This document shows, piece by piece, positions 39,648 through 48,908 of a stretch of DNA of 64,000 nt. Source of the DNA: JAJZEO01 sp964350315 (GTDB lineage Bacteria; Chlamydiota; Chlamydiia; Chlamydiales; 2-12-FULL-49-11); assembly GCA_964350315.1 (NCBI GenBank), contig CAYGJD010000008.1:1-64000 (forward strand), in the 5' to 3' direction. A model generated the notes under the pieces. That model was not told the origin of the DNA. It was given only the letters and a program-made list of their open reading frames with translations, and did not search any database. A program made the position numbers and the translations under genes. Positions within the stretch are counted from its first letter, which is position 1, and each line of letters begins with the position of its first letter.

Positions 39648-40516
39648 TAAAACGCCTCTTTCATTGCTAAGCCCATGTCTGCTGGAGAAAGGGCAACATT
39701 CACTCCTGCGGCTTTTAAAGCTGCAATTTTGTCGCTAGCTGTTCCTTTTCCACCTGAAATGATTGCACCTGCGTGCCCCATTCTTTTTCCTGGAGGCGCT
39801 GTTTGCCCCGCTATAAATGCAGCTACTGGCTTTTTACAATTTTGTTTGATCCATTCGGCAGCCTCTTCTTCTGCATTTCCTCCAATTTCTCCAATCATCA
39901 GAATTCCTTCTGTTTCTGGATCATCGTTAAAAAGCTTCAGAACATCGATAAAATTTGTTCCATTTGTTGGATCCCCACCGATTCCAACACAAGTTGATTG
40001 CCCTAAATTTAAGTTTGTAGTTTGCCATACAGCTTCATAAGTCAGTGTTCCTGAACGAGAAACAATTCCAACTTTTCCTCTTTTATGTATATACCCCGGC
40101 ATAATCCCAATCTTACATTCACCTGGCGTAATGACTCCAGGACAATTTGGTCCTATAAGGCGCGATTTAGATTGATTCATTACCATTTTCACCTTCAGCA
40201 TATCGTTGATCGGAATTCCTTCTGTAATACAAATAATCAATTCAATCCCACACATTTCAGCCTCTATAATTGCAGCGGCTGCAAATTTCGGTGGAACAAA
40301 GATCATTGTAGCATTAGCTCCTGTCCCTTCTTTTGCTTCTAACACAGTATTGAATACTGGTATCCCTATTTCTGTTACTTGGCCACCTTTTTTTGGCGTG
40401 ACACCGCCAACCATTTTAGTTCCATATTCATAACACTGCTCAGTATGAAACGATCCAGCTTGGCCAGTAATTCCCTGACAGATAACTTTTGTGTTCTTAT
40501 TCACTAATATTGACAT
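39647..40516 (-). CDS. sucD: Succinyl-CoA synthetase, alpha subunit
   Basis: A 289-residue enzyme, exact family length. It has the CoA-binding Rossmann start (KNTKVICQGITGQAGSFHTEQ), GPNCPGVITPGE, and the active-site phosphohistidine in GHAGAIISGGKGTA. With SucC it interconverts succinyl-CoA and succinate and makes ATP or GTP. It lies 10 bp after sucC and is coupled to the following S2P gene. The chlamydial TCA cycle is usually partial; sucCD is part of what remains. Confidence 0.97.
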   Translation of the reverse strand: MSILVNKNTKVICQGITGQAGSFHTEQCYEYGTKMVGGVTPKKGGQVTEIGIPVFNTVLEAKEGTGANATMIFVPPKFAAAAIIEAEMCGIELIICITEGIPINDMLKVKMVMNQSKSRLIGPNCPGVITPGECKIGIMPGYIHKRGKVGIVSRSGTLTYEAVWQTTNLNLGQSTCVGIGGDPTNGTNFIDVLKLFNDDPETEGILMIGEIGGNAEEEAAEWIKQNCKKPVAAFIAGQTAPPGKRMGHAGAIISGGKGTASDKIAALKAAGVNVALSPADMGLAMKEAF

Positions 40517-40526
40517 TTGCTACCTT

Positions 40527-41699
40527 TTATTTTTTGCTGCTGGTTAATTGTGCTACTGCTTTTTTTGCCGCATCGGTTAAATCATCGGCTGAAATGATCG
40601 ATAGTCCTGACTTCTGTAACAATTCCTTTCCTTGTTTAACATTTGTACCTTCGAGCCTTACAACTAATGGGACTTTCAACTCCATTTCTTTTGCAGCAGC
40701 AATTATACCAGCTGCAATCACATCACATTTCATGATGCCTCCGAAAATATTGACAAGGATCACTTTCACATTTTTATCCGATAAGATTAAGCCAAAACTT
40801 TTTGTGACTTTTTCCTGTGTGGCACTTCCTCCCACATCTAAAAAATTCGCAGGGGCAGCTCCATGGTGTTTAATTAAGTCCATCGTTGCCATTGCAAGTC
40901 CAGCTCCATTCACCATGCATCCAATTTCACCATCAAGTGCGATGTAAGCTAAATCCATGTCATGCGCAACTGCCTCTTGTGGCGTAACTTGTGTAGAGTC
41001 ATACATTGCAGCAATTTCTGGATGTCTGAATAAAGCATTGTCATCTATAGAAAACTTCGCATCAAGTGCCCATAAATTTCCCTCTGGGTCTTCTGTGAGT
41101 GGGTTGATTTCAAGAATTGAACCATCATTTTCTACAAAGGCTTTACATAACCCTTTTATCATCGACTTAGCCTGTTCTTTAGTCTCTCCTTCCCAACCCA
41201 TGAATTCACACACTCTATCTAAATCAAAAGCACTTATATGCCCATTTAGCTCGAGATGAATTTTCAGGATTGCATCTGGGTTTTCCTCAGCAACTTCTTC
41301 TATATCAACACCTCCCTCTGGAGAAACCATTAAAAGAGGTTTCGCATGCTCACGGTCGATGATAATTCCAAGGTAATACTCCTTTGCGATATCACATAGA
41401 GTTGTAATCATTACCTCATGACATATAATTCCTTCAGGACCAGTCTGTTTTGTTACAAGCTTCAACCCAATCAATTGTTTTGTCTTTTCAATGATGTCGG
41501 CTCGAGTTTTTGCAATCTTTACTCCACCAGCCTTTCCTCGCCCACCAGCATGTACCTGAACTTTTACGACCGCCTCGGTAACGCCCAAAGTATCAATAGC
41601 TTGCTCGATATCGCTAGCATTTCTCACTACGACAAATGGATAAATAGGGATTTGATATTTTTTTAAAATTTGTTTCGCTTGATACTCATGTACATTCAT
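40527..41699 (-). CDS. sucC: Succinyl-CoA synthetase, beta subunit
   Basis: A 390-residue ATP-grasp subunit. The N-terminus (MNVHEYQAKQILKKYQIPI) and the nucleotide-binding VKVQVHAGGRGKAGGVK are typical. NPLTEDPEGNLWALDAKF carries metal-binding residues, and GGIMKCDVIAAGI forms the CoA-ligase part. First gene of the operon sucC-sucD-S2P. It is divergent from ftsY with an 80-bp gap. Confidence 0.97.
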   Translation of the reverse strand: MNVHEYQAKQILKKYQIPIYPFVVVRNASDIEQAIDTLGVTEAVVKVQVHAGGRGKAGGVKIAKTRADIIEKTKQLIGLKLVTKQTGPEGIICHEVMITTLCDIAKEYYLGIIIDREHAKPLLMVSPEGGVDIEEVAEENPDAILKIHLELNGHISAFDLDRVCEFMGWEGETKEQAKSMIKGLCKAFVENDGSILEINPLTEDPEGNLWALDAKFSIDDNALFRHPEIAAMYDSTQVTPQEAVAHDMDLAYIALDGEIGCMVNGAGLAMATMDLIKHHGAAPANFLDVGGSATQEKVTKSFGLILSDKNVKVILVNIFGGIMKCDVIAAGIIAAAKEMELKVPLVVRLEGTNVKQGKELLQKSGLSIISADDLTDAAKKAVAQLTSSKK

Positions 41700-41779
41700 C
41701 TTTTATAACCCCTCTTTCCTGTAAATATAACCATGTGTTACGATTTAATAACGTTCAATTGAAAATTCAGGCTAATTTG

Positions 41780-42709
41780 ATGTTTAAGATCTTTAAGACT
41801 GGCTTTCAGAAGATTAAGAATGCGTTAAAAAAAACAAGTTCAATCTTTAGTAAAAAGCTAAAAAATCTCTTTTCTAACCCCCTCTCTAGCGAAACATTAG
41901 ATGAACTTGAACGTATTTTATTTGAAGCTGATATTGGGTCAGTAATGGCTCATGAACTCCTAGAGGACGTCAAAAAGCATCACAAACAACATCCTAATGC
42001 TAAGGGCGATGAATACATCGAGATTATGAAAAATAGGGCAGAGAAACTTCTATCTGAAAAACCAGAAGTCGCTGGCAATGATCCTTACATCGATCACCCC
42101 AAAATTATACTCATGGTTGGAGTAAACGGCACAGGCAAAACCACTTCCATCGCAAAGCTTGCTAAAATGTATCACGATGATGGGAAAAAAGTTTTACTCG
42201 CAGCAGGAGACACTTTCAGAGCTGCAGCAGTTGATCAATTATCTATTTGGGCTAAACGGATTGGAATAGAAATTGTCAAAGGAGCTCCAGGATCTGACCC
42301 CTCAAGCGTTCTCTTTGATGCTATGACAAAGGCAAAATCCAAAAATTTTGATATTGTCCTCGTAGATACTGCTGGAAGGCTTGAATCAAAAAGTGATTTA
42401 ATGCGTGAGCTTGAAAAAATGGCCCGGGTAGCAAAAAAGCAAGACGATCTAGCTCCTCATGAAGTTTTTCTTACAATCGATGCAACACTGGGACAAACTG
42501 CAATCGAACAAGTTCGAATTTTCAACCAAACAGTTCCAATTACTGGATTGATTGTAACAAAAATTGATGGCAGCGCTAAAGGAGGCGTTATATTGGCAAT
42601 TTATAGAGATCAAAAAATTCCTATTTATTACCTTGGAGTTGGTGAAAAGATGGATGATTTGATCGAATTCGATGCAAAATCCTATACACAAGCTTTGTTT
42701 TATGATTAA
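41780..42709 (+). CDS. ftsY: Signal recognition particle receptor FtsY
   Basis: The start is taken at ATG 41780 (309 residues); the in-frame GTG at 41735 adds 15 residues with no support. A basic N-terminus is followed by the NG domain. GTPase motifs: G1 GVNGTGKTTSIAKLA, G3 DTAGRLESKSDLM and G4 TKIDGSAKGG. FtsY docks SRP-bound ribosomes at the membrane. The acidic A domain of E. coli FtsY is absent, as in many short FtsY proteins. The 42718 gene starts 8 bp downstream. Confidence 0.95.
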   Translation: MFKIFKTGFQKIKNALKKTSSIFSKKLKNLFSNPLSSETLDELERILFEADIGSVMAHELLEDVKKHHKQHPNAKGDEYIEIMKNRAEKLLSEKPEVAGNDPYIDHPKIILMVGVNGTGKTTSIAKLAKMYHDDGKKVLLAAGDTFRAAAVDQLSIWAKRIGIEIVKGAPGSDPSSVLFDAMTKAKSKNFDIVLVDTAGRLESKSDLMRELEKMARVAKKQDDLAPHEVFLTIDATLGQTAIEQVRIFNQTVPITGLIVTKIDGSAKGGVILAIYRDQKIPIYYLGVGEKMDDLIEFDAKSYTQALFYD

Positions 42710-42717
42710 ATGAAACA

Positions 42718-43500
42718 ATGCATTCACTGATTTCTGACATCTATTCCTACCTGAAACAAAACTACCCTAAAAGGGCGACTCTTTACTCATCTTCGCCTCA
42801 AAAATTTCCTCACAGTTCGATGAAAAAGAAAAAACAAAACTTACGAAAATCAACTCTCGCACCAAAAATCAAGCAAATTGAACAACCCTCCCCTAAAGTT
42901 GAACCTGAAAAAATCGTAGAAAAAGAAAACGCAAATCCTGAAATAATCGAAAAAACTCCCGCTGTTACAGAAAAAAGTAAAAAACTCGCAATCGAAAAAA
43001 TCAACAACCCTGTAAGAGCTCCAGGGACTGACTTTAGAAGCTTCTATGGGAATTTTTCTCCCAGTTTCCATATCCATGCAAAACCTAAAGATGACATTGT
43101 TGCTAAGCGCGTCAAAGCCAAAAGTTCTGATCAAAAAGTTTTATCTGATGTCGTAATCTTCACTGATGCAAGAATGCTCAATTTTAATCGTCTTTTAGGA
43201 AATATTGCTCACGCCATAGAAATTAAATTTTGCCCTTGTCGACTTCTTGACATTTCCCCTATTGAAAGAACTAATCGTTGGGAAAATATTTTCTCCTCTC
43301 ATAAGCTTCATTTAATTTTAATCCCAGATCTTGTTTTGTTTCAATCACCTAGACTAATAGAGCATTACAAGGAATCAGGTGATAAAAAAACAATTGGCAA
43401 CGTCAAAGCATATCTCTTAAAAGATTTAGATGAAATTCAGAAGAATCCGGATAAGAAAAAAGCATTGTGGGATTCAATTACTCAAGCGGTCAAATTATGA
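42718..43500 (+). CDS. Conserved protein of unknown function upstream of priA
   Basis: A 260-residue protein in two parts. Residues 30-105 are Lys-, Glu- and Pro-rich and probably disordered. The C-terminal 150 residues form a compact alpha/beta domain with strands VLSDVVIFTDARML and KLHLILIPDLVLF and a Cys pair, KFCPCRLLD. It sits between ftsY and priA and overlaps priA as ATGA, so the three genes seem co-transcribed. I recall a similar gene beside priA in Chlamydia, also of unknown role. No membrane or secretion signal is visible. Confidence 0.68.
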   Translation: MHSLISDIYSYLKQNYPKRATLYSSSPQKFPHSSMKKKKQNLRKSTLAPKIKQIEQPSPKVEPEKIVEKENANPEIIEKTPAVTEKSKKLAIEKINNPVRAPGTDFRSFYGNFSPSFHIHAKPKDDIVAKRVKAKSSDQKVLSDVVIFTDARMLNFNRLLGNIAHAIEIKFCPCRLLDISPIERTNRWENIFSSHKLHLILIPDLVLFQSPRLIEHYKESGDKKTIGNVKAYLLKDLDEIQKNPDKKKALWDSITQAVKL

Positions 43501-45728
43501 CAACCTATCAATACTTTGCTAAAATCATTCTCGATCGCTCTCCAGTCAAACCTCTTGATTATGGCATTCCAGAAGAATATACGGAAAAACTAAAAGTTGG
43601 AATGCGGGTCTCTGTTTTTGTTCGCAACTCGCTAAGAAAAGGCCTTGTTTTATCAATTAGCGAAACATGCGAATTTGACAAGGTCCAACCAATTAAGGAA
43701 ATTCTTTCCGATAATGACGTATTAACTGAAGATTTATTTGAACTTTCTAGGTTTATGGCAAAGTACTATTGCTCATCTCTGAGCAAAGCAACTAGTTGTA
43801 TCCTCCCTTCAAGCGTTAGAAAAGATACAAAAGAGTTATCAAAAATCTTTATCAAACGTGGCATTAGCATTACAAAGATGCGTGAGCTCACAGCAGAGTT
43901 GCGAGAAACAAAACCAGGACAAGCAGAAGTTCTTGATGTGATGCTCAGATATCCAAAAGGAATTTTTCTCACAGAAATTCTCAATCTTCCAGATATCACA
44001 AAATCCCCCATAGATACTCTCATTAAGCAAAAAGTCCTCATCAAAGACTCTCAACTTATCGACCGATCTTTGCTTGAAGAGGAAGAGTTTTTTCAAACAA
44101 TGCCCAAAAAACTTAACGATGAACAAAGTCTATGTTTTGAAAGCATTGCAAAAGACATGTCTGAAAAAGCCTTCAAGACTCACTTGATCTACGGAATCAC
44201 AGGATCTGGAAAGACTGAAATCTATATGCAACTCATCGATAAAGCGATAGCCAGCGGCGTTGGTGTTATTGTCCTTGTCCCTGAAATTGCCTTAACAACC
44301 CAAACTATAGAAAGATTTAAGTCACGTTTTGAATCACGCATTGCTATCCTACACCACAGACTAAGCGATGGTGAGAGAGTTGATGCTTGGCATCGAATTC
44401 GAAAAGGTGAGATTCCTATTGTCGTTGGAGCAAGATCTGCAATCTTTTCCCCTACTCCAAATTTAGGTTTAATCATCGTAGATGAAGAACACGAGACTTC
44501 CTATAAACAAATGGAGGATGCTCCTTGCTACCATGCAAGAGACATCGCAATCAAACGGGGACAACTCACAAATTCTGTTGTCGTTCTTGGGTCTGCAACT
44601 CCAAGTCTTGAAAGCATGTACCACGCAAAGCAAGGAAAATTCACCCTTCATACAATCAAAGATCGCGCCGGAAATGCTCAAAGACCACAGATTACCATCG
44701 TAGACATGAAACAAGAATGCGAAAGAAAAGGATTTACCTTATTTTCTGACACTTTGCTAAACAAACTAGAGAAAAAAATTAAAGCTTCAGAACAATCTAT
44801 CCTGTTTTTAAATAGACGTGGTTACTTCACCTGTCAAGTCTGCTCTGAGTGCAAAGAACCTGTTCGCTGTAAGCACTGCGACACTTCTTTGACATATCAT
44901 AAATCAGACAACATCCTCTCATGCCACATCTGTTCATACACGATTCGAGCAGATCTTGAGGTTTGTTCCTCCTGTGGTGCAAAGGAGACCTTGAAATACC
45001 GCGGACCTGGAACAGAACAAGTTGAACGCTCACTTCATGCCATATTCCCCGATGTTAGAACACTTCGCATGGACCGAGACACGACAAAGCACAAAGGGAG
45101 CCACGATAGACTCTTTAAGGAATTTAAATCAGGTAAAGCTGATGTACTCATTGGGACACAAATGATTGCTAAAGGGCTTCATTTTCCTAATGTCACACTC
45201 GTTGGCGTATTAAATGCAGATTCAAGCTTCTATATTCCCGACTTTAGATCTAATGAATCGGTTTTTCAACTTGTCACACAAGTTTCAGGACGTGCAGGAC
45301 GTGGGCAATTGCCAGGAGAAGTTATCGTTCAGAGCCATCTTCCCGATCACCCCATCATTCGCCTTGCAGCGCAAGATGATTATGAAGGTTTTTACGCACA
45401 AGAAATTGAAGAAAGAAAAGAATTTGCCTACCCCCCTTTCACTCGCCTTGCAAAAGTAGTTTTTACAGGAATTGACCTTCAGAAGGTTGAAAAGTTTTCT
45501 GAGCGCTATCATCAAATAGCAAAGAGCAAGCTTAACCCAAAAGAACATCAAGTATTATCTCTTGCGCCCTGCGGCTACGCAAAGATCAAAGATCGACATC
45601 GCTACCAATTTATCATCAAAACAATCTCGATGATGAAGCTCTCACAAATTCTCAGCGACCTTCCAATCAAAAAGCTCGCTTCAGTCAAAATCCTCATCGA
45701 TATCGATGCCGTCTCAACCTTTGGTTAG
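43497..45728 (+). CDS. priA: Primosomal replication-restart helicase PriA
   Basis: A 743-residue SF2 helicase. The start at 43497 overlaps the preceding stop as ATGA; the frame extends to 43467. Walker A is GITGSGKTEIYM and Walker B VDEEHETS. Zinc-binding Cys pairs follow in CQVCSECKEPVRCKHC and CHICSY...CSSCG. The 3' DNA-end-binding domain is at the N-terminus (LDYGIP). Motifs V-VI are seen in LIGTQMIAKGLHF and QVSGRAGRG. PriA restarts collapsed replication forks. It converges on the methyltransferase gene with a 7-bp gap. Confidence 0.96.
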   Translation: MTTYQYFAKIILDRSPVKPLDYGIPEEYTEKLKVGMRVSVFVRNSLRKGLVLSISETCEFDKVQPIKEILSDNDVLTEDLFELSRFMAKYYCSSLSKATSCILPSSVRKDTKELSKIFIKRGISITKMRELTAELRETKPGQAEVLDVMLRYPKGIFLTEILNLPDITKSPIDTLIKQKVLIKDSQLIDRSLLEEEEFFQTMPKKLNDEQSLCFESIAKDMSEKAFKTHLIYGITGSGKTEIYMQLIDKAIASGVGVIVLVPEIALTTQTIERFKSRFESRIAILHHRLSDGERVDAWHRIRKGEIPIVVGARSAIFSPTPNLGLIIVDEEHETSYKQMEDAPCYHARDIAIKRGQLTNSVVVLGSATPSLESMYHAKQGKFTLHTIKDRAGNAQRPQITIVDMKQECERKGFTLFSDTLLNKLEKKIKASEQSILFLNRRGYFTCQVCSECKEPVRCKHCDTSLTYHKSDNILSCHICSYTIRADLEVCSSCGAKETLKYRGPGTEQVERSLHAIFPDVRTLRMDRDTTKHKGSHDRLFKEFKSGKADVLIGTQMIAKGLHFPNVTLVGVLNADSSFYIPDFRSNESVFQLVTQVSGRAGRGQLPGEVIVQSHLPDHPIIRLAAQDDYEGFYAQEIEERKEFAYPPFTRLAKVVFTGIDLQKVEKFSERYHQIAKSKLNPKEHQVLSLAPCGYAKIKDRHRYQFIIKTISMMKLSQILSDLPIKKLASVKILIDIDAVSTFG

Positions 45729-45735
45729 AGTGTCA

Positions 45736-46362
45736 TCAACTCTTCTTCTTAACTAAAACAAAAAAGTCATGCCATTTAGGGATTCCGTAGTAATCTGGCT
45801 TATAGTTTTCCTGAATTTCTACCTCAAAAAGATCTGGTGGAAAAAGAGAGCTAACTTCCTCAGAAGAAAGAAAAATGGCTGGGTGTCCGCTGTTTGAATC
45901 TGCCCAGCTATGCTTATCTCCAAAAAATTGAAGCGACATTACCCCACCTTTTTCAAGACTATCAACAATCATCTTAAAAACATGATCAAACTCATCTCGA
46001 TTTCCATTTCCAAAATAAGGGAGAGCTGCTGTTGCATTAATCAACTTATACGTTTCCTTTTGAAGAGGAATATTTTTTAAATCACCGCAAATGAACTCCA
46101 CTTGACCTGTATACTTCGATACGCGTTCTTCTAGAGTAGTTATTGCTGTTTGAGAAATATCAATGGCTGTCACATGCCATCCTCGTTCTAACAAAGCAAG
46201 AGTATCCTTACCAGTCCCTGCACCAAGATCAAGCGCTTTCTCAGGCTCCATCTCCGTTTCAAATAATTTATTTAACACAGGAGAAATATTGTCTGCCCCT
46301 CTTGTATCTTCAATATATTGGTCCCAACTGGCATCAACAACCTGTTCTATGACAATTCCCAT
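45736..46362 (-). CDS. Class I SAM-dependent methyltransferase
   Basis: The start is taken at ATG 46362, since TTTGGAGGG precedes it; the frame extends to 46383. The 208-residue product has motif I ALDLGAGTGKDTLAL, an acidic strand end (VTAIDIS), motif II-III (FICGDLKNIP) and motif IV (LINATAALPYF). Small-molecule methyltransferases of the TehB/UbiE-like group look like this; the substrate is unknown. It stands alone between convergent priA and co-directional lysS. Confidence 0.82.
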   Translation of the reverse strand: MGIVIEQVVDASWDQYIEDTRGADNISPVLNKLFETEMEPEKALDLGAGTGKDTLALLERGWHVTAIDISQTAITTLEERVSKYTGQVEFICGDLKNIPLQKETYKLINATAALPYFGNGNRDEFDHVFKMIVDSLEKGGVMSLQFFGDKHSWADSNSGHPAIFLSSEEVSSLFPPDLFEVEIQENYKPDYYGIPKWHDFFVLVKKKS

Positions 46363-46457
46363 AATGCCCTCCAAAGATCGCAATTTTATTACTTAAAGAA
46401 TACAACCTATTAATTATAAAAGTATGATGGTCTTCAGCACACCTTTAAGAGAACTTC

Positions 46458-48056
46458 TTAAACCTCTGCAACAGCATTAGATGAACTAACGTCTTTCATG
46501 ACTGGAAAGAAAATCACATCACGTATTGATGTTGCTCCTGTAAATAACATTATTAAGCGATCAATTCCAATTCCGTTTCCACCACTTGGTGGCATGCCCT
46601 GATAAATTGCCTCAAGAAACTCTTCATCAAGGGGCGATGCTTCTTCATCTCCTGCCTCAAGAAGTCTCTCTTGTCTTTCAAGAAGATCTCGCTGTAGCTG
46701 AGGATCATTAAGCTCTGTGTAAGCATTACAAAACTCCATGCCCAACATAAACATCTCAAATCTTTCAACAATTCCTTGCTTCGCCAAATCTTTATTGCGA
46801 TGAAGTTTGCAAAGTGGTGTTGTTTCAATTGGGTGATCAATAATAAAATGCGGCTGGATCAAATGATGCTCGACAAATTGCTCAAACATTTCCTGAATTA
46901 GCAATCCTCTTTCAACAATCTTATCTGCTTTTTCTGCTGGAACTTCTCCCTTTTCCTTCAATATTTGTCGAATTTCATCATCTGACATTTTCTCGACATC
47001 ATATTTTGAAAAGTGCTTCACAGCTTCACGCATAGAAAGTCTTGGCCAAGGAGCTTTTAAATCAATTGTATGTTCATTACCTTGCTTGTCTGTTCGAACT
47101 CCAATCTTTGTTGTTCCAAAAAGTTTCTTCGCAATGTATTCAAAGAGGCCCTCTGTAAATTTCATCTGGTCATTATAATCCCAATAGGCTGCATAAAACT
47201 CAATCGATGTGAACTCTGGATTATGTGTTGCATCAAGACCTTCATTTCTAAAGACTTTCCCTATTTGATAAACACGTTTGAAACCACCTACGATCAATTT
47301 CTTGAGAGGTAATTCAAGTGCAATGCGTAAAAACATATCAAGATGTAAGGCATTTAAATGTGTGTGAAAAGGTTTGGCTTGCGCTCCACCGTAGATTCTT
47401 TCTAAAGTTGGTGTTTCAACCTCTAGGAAGCCCTCTTTTTCAAAGTATGCTCTAATTGAAGAGATAATCTTGCTTCGCATGATAAATGTCTTCATGACCT
47501 CAGGAGAAGAAATTAAGTCTAAGTGACGTTTGCGGTATCTAATCTCTTTATCTTTCAAGCCTGCATGCTTTTCAGGAAGTGGCAATAGCGATTTAGTTAA
47601 AAGAGTGACTTCATGAACCATTACGGTTAATTCACCCTTTTGAGTACGAAACAAATGCCCAGACACTCCAATGATATCACCTAGATCTAATTTTTTTTCG
47701 ATGAATTTATGTGGAGTAACTTCACTATCTTTTTTTAAACCATGGACTTTTGTCACATCACGATTGAACATCAATTGAATTTCGCCAAGCTCTTCTTTTA
47801 TTTGAGCAAATATATTCTTTCCCATAGCTCTATGGAGCATCAGTCTTCCAGCTAGTACAACATGGTCGCTCTTTTTTTCTAACGCATCTTCGTAAGAACC
47901 TACTTCTTTATCCAAATATTGCTCAGTAACTACTGTGATATCATGACTAGGGCAAAAATGATGAGGGTATGGATTGATCCCAAGTTCTCGAATTTCTTCT
48001 AATTTCGACTGCCTTACTTTGAAATCATCAAATGCTAAATATTCTGGTTGACTCAT
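46458..48056 (-). CDS. lysS: Lysyl-tRNA synthetase, class II
   Basis: A 532-residue class II LysRS. An OB-fold anticodon-binding domain covers about residues 65-175. The catalytic core has motif 2 (FRNEGLDATHNPEFTSIEFY) and motif 3 (GNGIGIDRLIML). It charges tRNA-Lys using ATP. The C-terminus has a short extension beyond motif 3 (MKDVSSSNAVAEV). There is no clear terminator downstream. In chlamydiae lysS and cysS are near neighbours, as here. Confidence 0.97.
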   Translation of the reverse strand: MSQPEYLAFDDFKVRQSKLEEIRELGINPYPHHFCPSHDITVVTEQYLDKEVGSYEDALEKKSDHVVLAGRLMLHRAMGKNIFAQIKEELGEIQLMFNRDVTKVHGLKKDSEVTPHKFIEKKLDLGDIIGVSGHLFRTQKGELTVMVHEVTLLTKSLLPLPEKHAGLKDKEIRYRKRHLDLISSPEVMKTFIMRSKIISSIRAYFEKEGFLEVETPTLERIYGGAQAKPFHTHLNALHLDMFLRIALELPLKKLIVGGFKRVYQIGKVFRNEGLDATHNPEFTSIEFYAAYWDYNDQMKFTEGLFEYIAKKLFGTTKIGVRTDKQGNEHTIDLKAPWPRLSMREAVKHFSKYDVEKMSDDEIRQILKEKGEVPAEKADKIVERGLLIQEMFEQFVEHHLIQPHFIIDHPIETTPLCKLHRNKDLAKQGIVERFEMFMLGMEFCNAYTELNDPQLQRDLLERQERLLEAGDEEASPLDEEFLEAIYQGMPPSGGNGIGIDRLIMLFTGATSIRDVIFFPVMKDVSSSNAVAEV

Positions 48057-48112
48057 ACTTTCCTACAAGGTTAAATGTAGTATTTTATAGCCTAGAGGGT
48101 TTTCTTGTCCAG

Positions 48113-48883
48113 ATGATAGAGCTATTTTACTCACGAAAAGACCACCAAATCACCCCTGCGCTTCAGGAAGTTTTCAAACTTGCTCTAAAAGAAACTCCAA
48201 CCACTCTTGAAGAGGCTATTTCTCTCGCCCAAAAAAACTTTCTTAGACCCTCCAATAAAGAACGTTGGGAATTGAAGGATGGTTTCATCCTATGGTGGAA
48301 AAAAAGAGCTTTTTTGTCCTTATTTGAAGGTCTTGGCATGCTCACCCCGATCAAGCCTTTGAAAAAAACATATGATGGGATTCTGCTTCTTGGTGCAGAT
48401 GCACACGACTTCACTCACCGCCTTTCTTACCTACTCTCCCTCAAAGTTAAAGCTAAAAAAGTTTTTTTGCTCACAGGAGAACGCCCTCTTACTAAGGAAG
48501 AGGTAAATCACCTTAAATCAAAAGGGATTACCCTTGCACATCAACGCGAAGACGATATGATTGAAGCTTTATTCCCAAAAGAGATCGATCACACTATTGT
48601 CTCATGCGCAAACCATCCAGATGGAACACGAGTGAACACATACGACACATTAAAAAAGTGGATTGACAAGTACGCTACTGGCGGGAAGTATCTTATCGTT
48701 TCAAACCAACCTTTTGCATACTACCAATTCTTGATTGCATGTAAAGCGGCTCAAAATTCCCCTCTAGATATTAGCTTTGATATAGCAGCTCCAACTAAGC
48801 TCTCTAATAAAGCCCCTGTTTCCATTGGATTAGATTCTATCGCACGGATTCTCTTTGAGTTAGAGAAAATCAAGGACCATTGA
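48113..48883 (+). CDS. Conserved protein of unknown function between lysS and cysS
   Basis: A 256-residue protein. ATG 48113 is used, since the frame from 48032 would overlap lysS. The core has alternating strands and helices: DGILLLGADAHDFTHRLSYL, AKKVFLLTGERPLT, THQRED-like helix and KYLIVSNQPFAYYQFL. The pattern 'strand-LLGADA ... LTGERPLT ... VSNQP' loosely recalls the DUF218/YdcF (ElyC) Rossmann-like fold, but I cannot confirm it. There is no signal peptide or membrane segment. It converges on cysS with a 25-bp gap and no terminator. Confidence 0.65.
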   Translation: MIELFYSRKDHQITPALQEVFKLALKETPTTLEEAISLAQKNFLRPSNKERWELKDGFILWWKKRAFLSLFEGLGMLTPIKPLKKTYDGILLLGADAHDFTHRLSYLLSLKVKAKKVFLLTGERPLTKEEVNHLKSKGITLAHQREDDMIEALFPKEIDHTIVSCANHPDGTRVNTYDTLKKWIDKYATGGKYLIVSNQPFAYYQFLIACKAAQNSPLDISFDIAAPTKLSNKAPVSIGLDSIARILFELEKIKDH

Positions 48884-48908
48884 GGGTGTGGACAGGGTCA
48901 AATCAGGC

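Noticed and set aside
39675..40947. Long plus-strand frames of 121 and 152 codons opposite sucD and sucC
   Set aside because: Shadows of highly conserved genes; no ribosome-binding site or family match.
46441..46460. Short TTTAAGA / TCTTAAA dyad at the 3' end of lysS
   Set aside because: Only about 7 pairs, overlapping the coding end, with no T tract; not convincing as a terminator.
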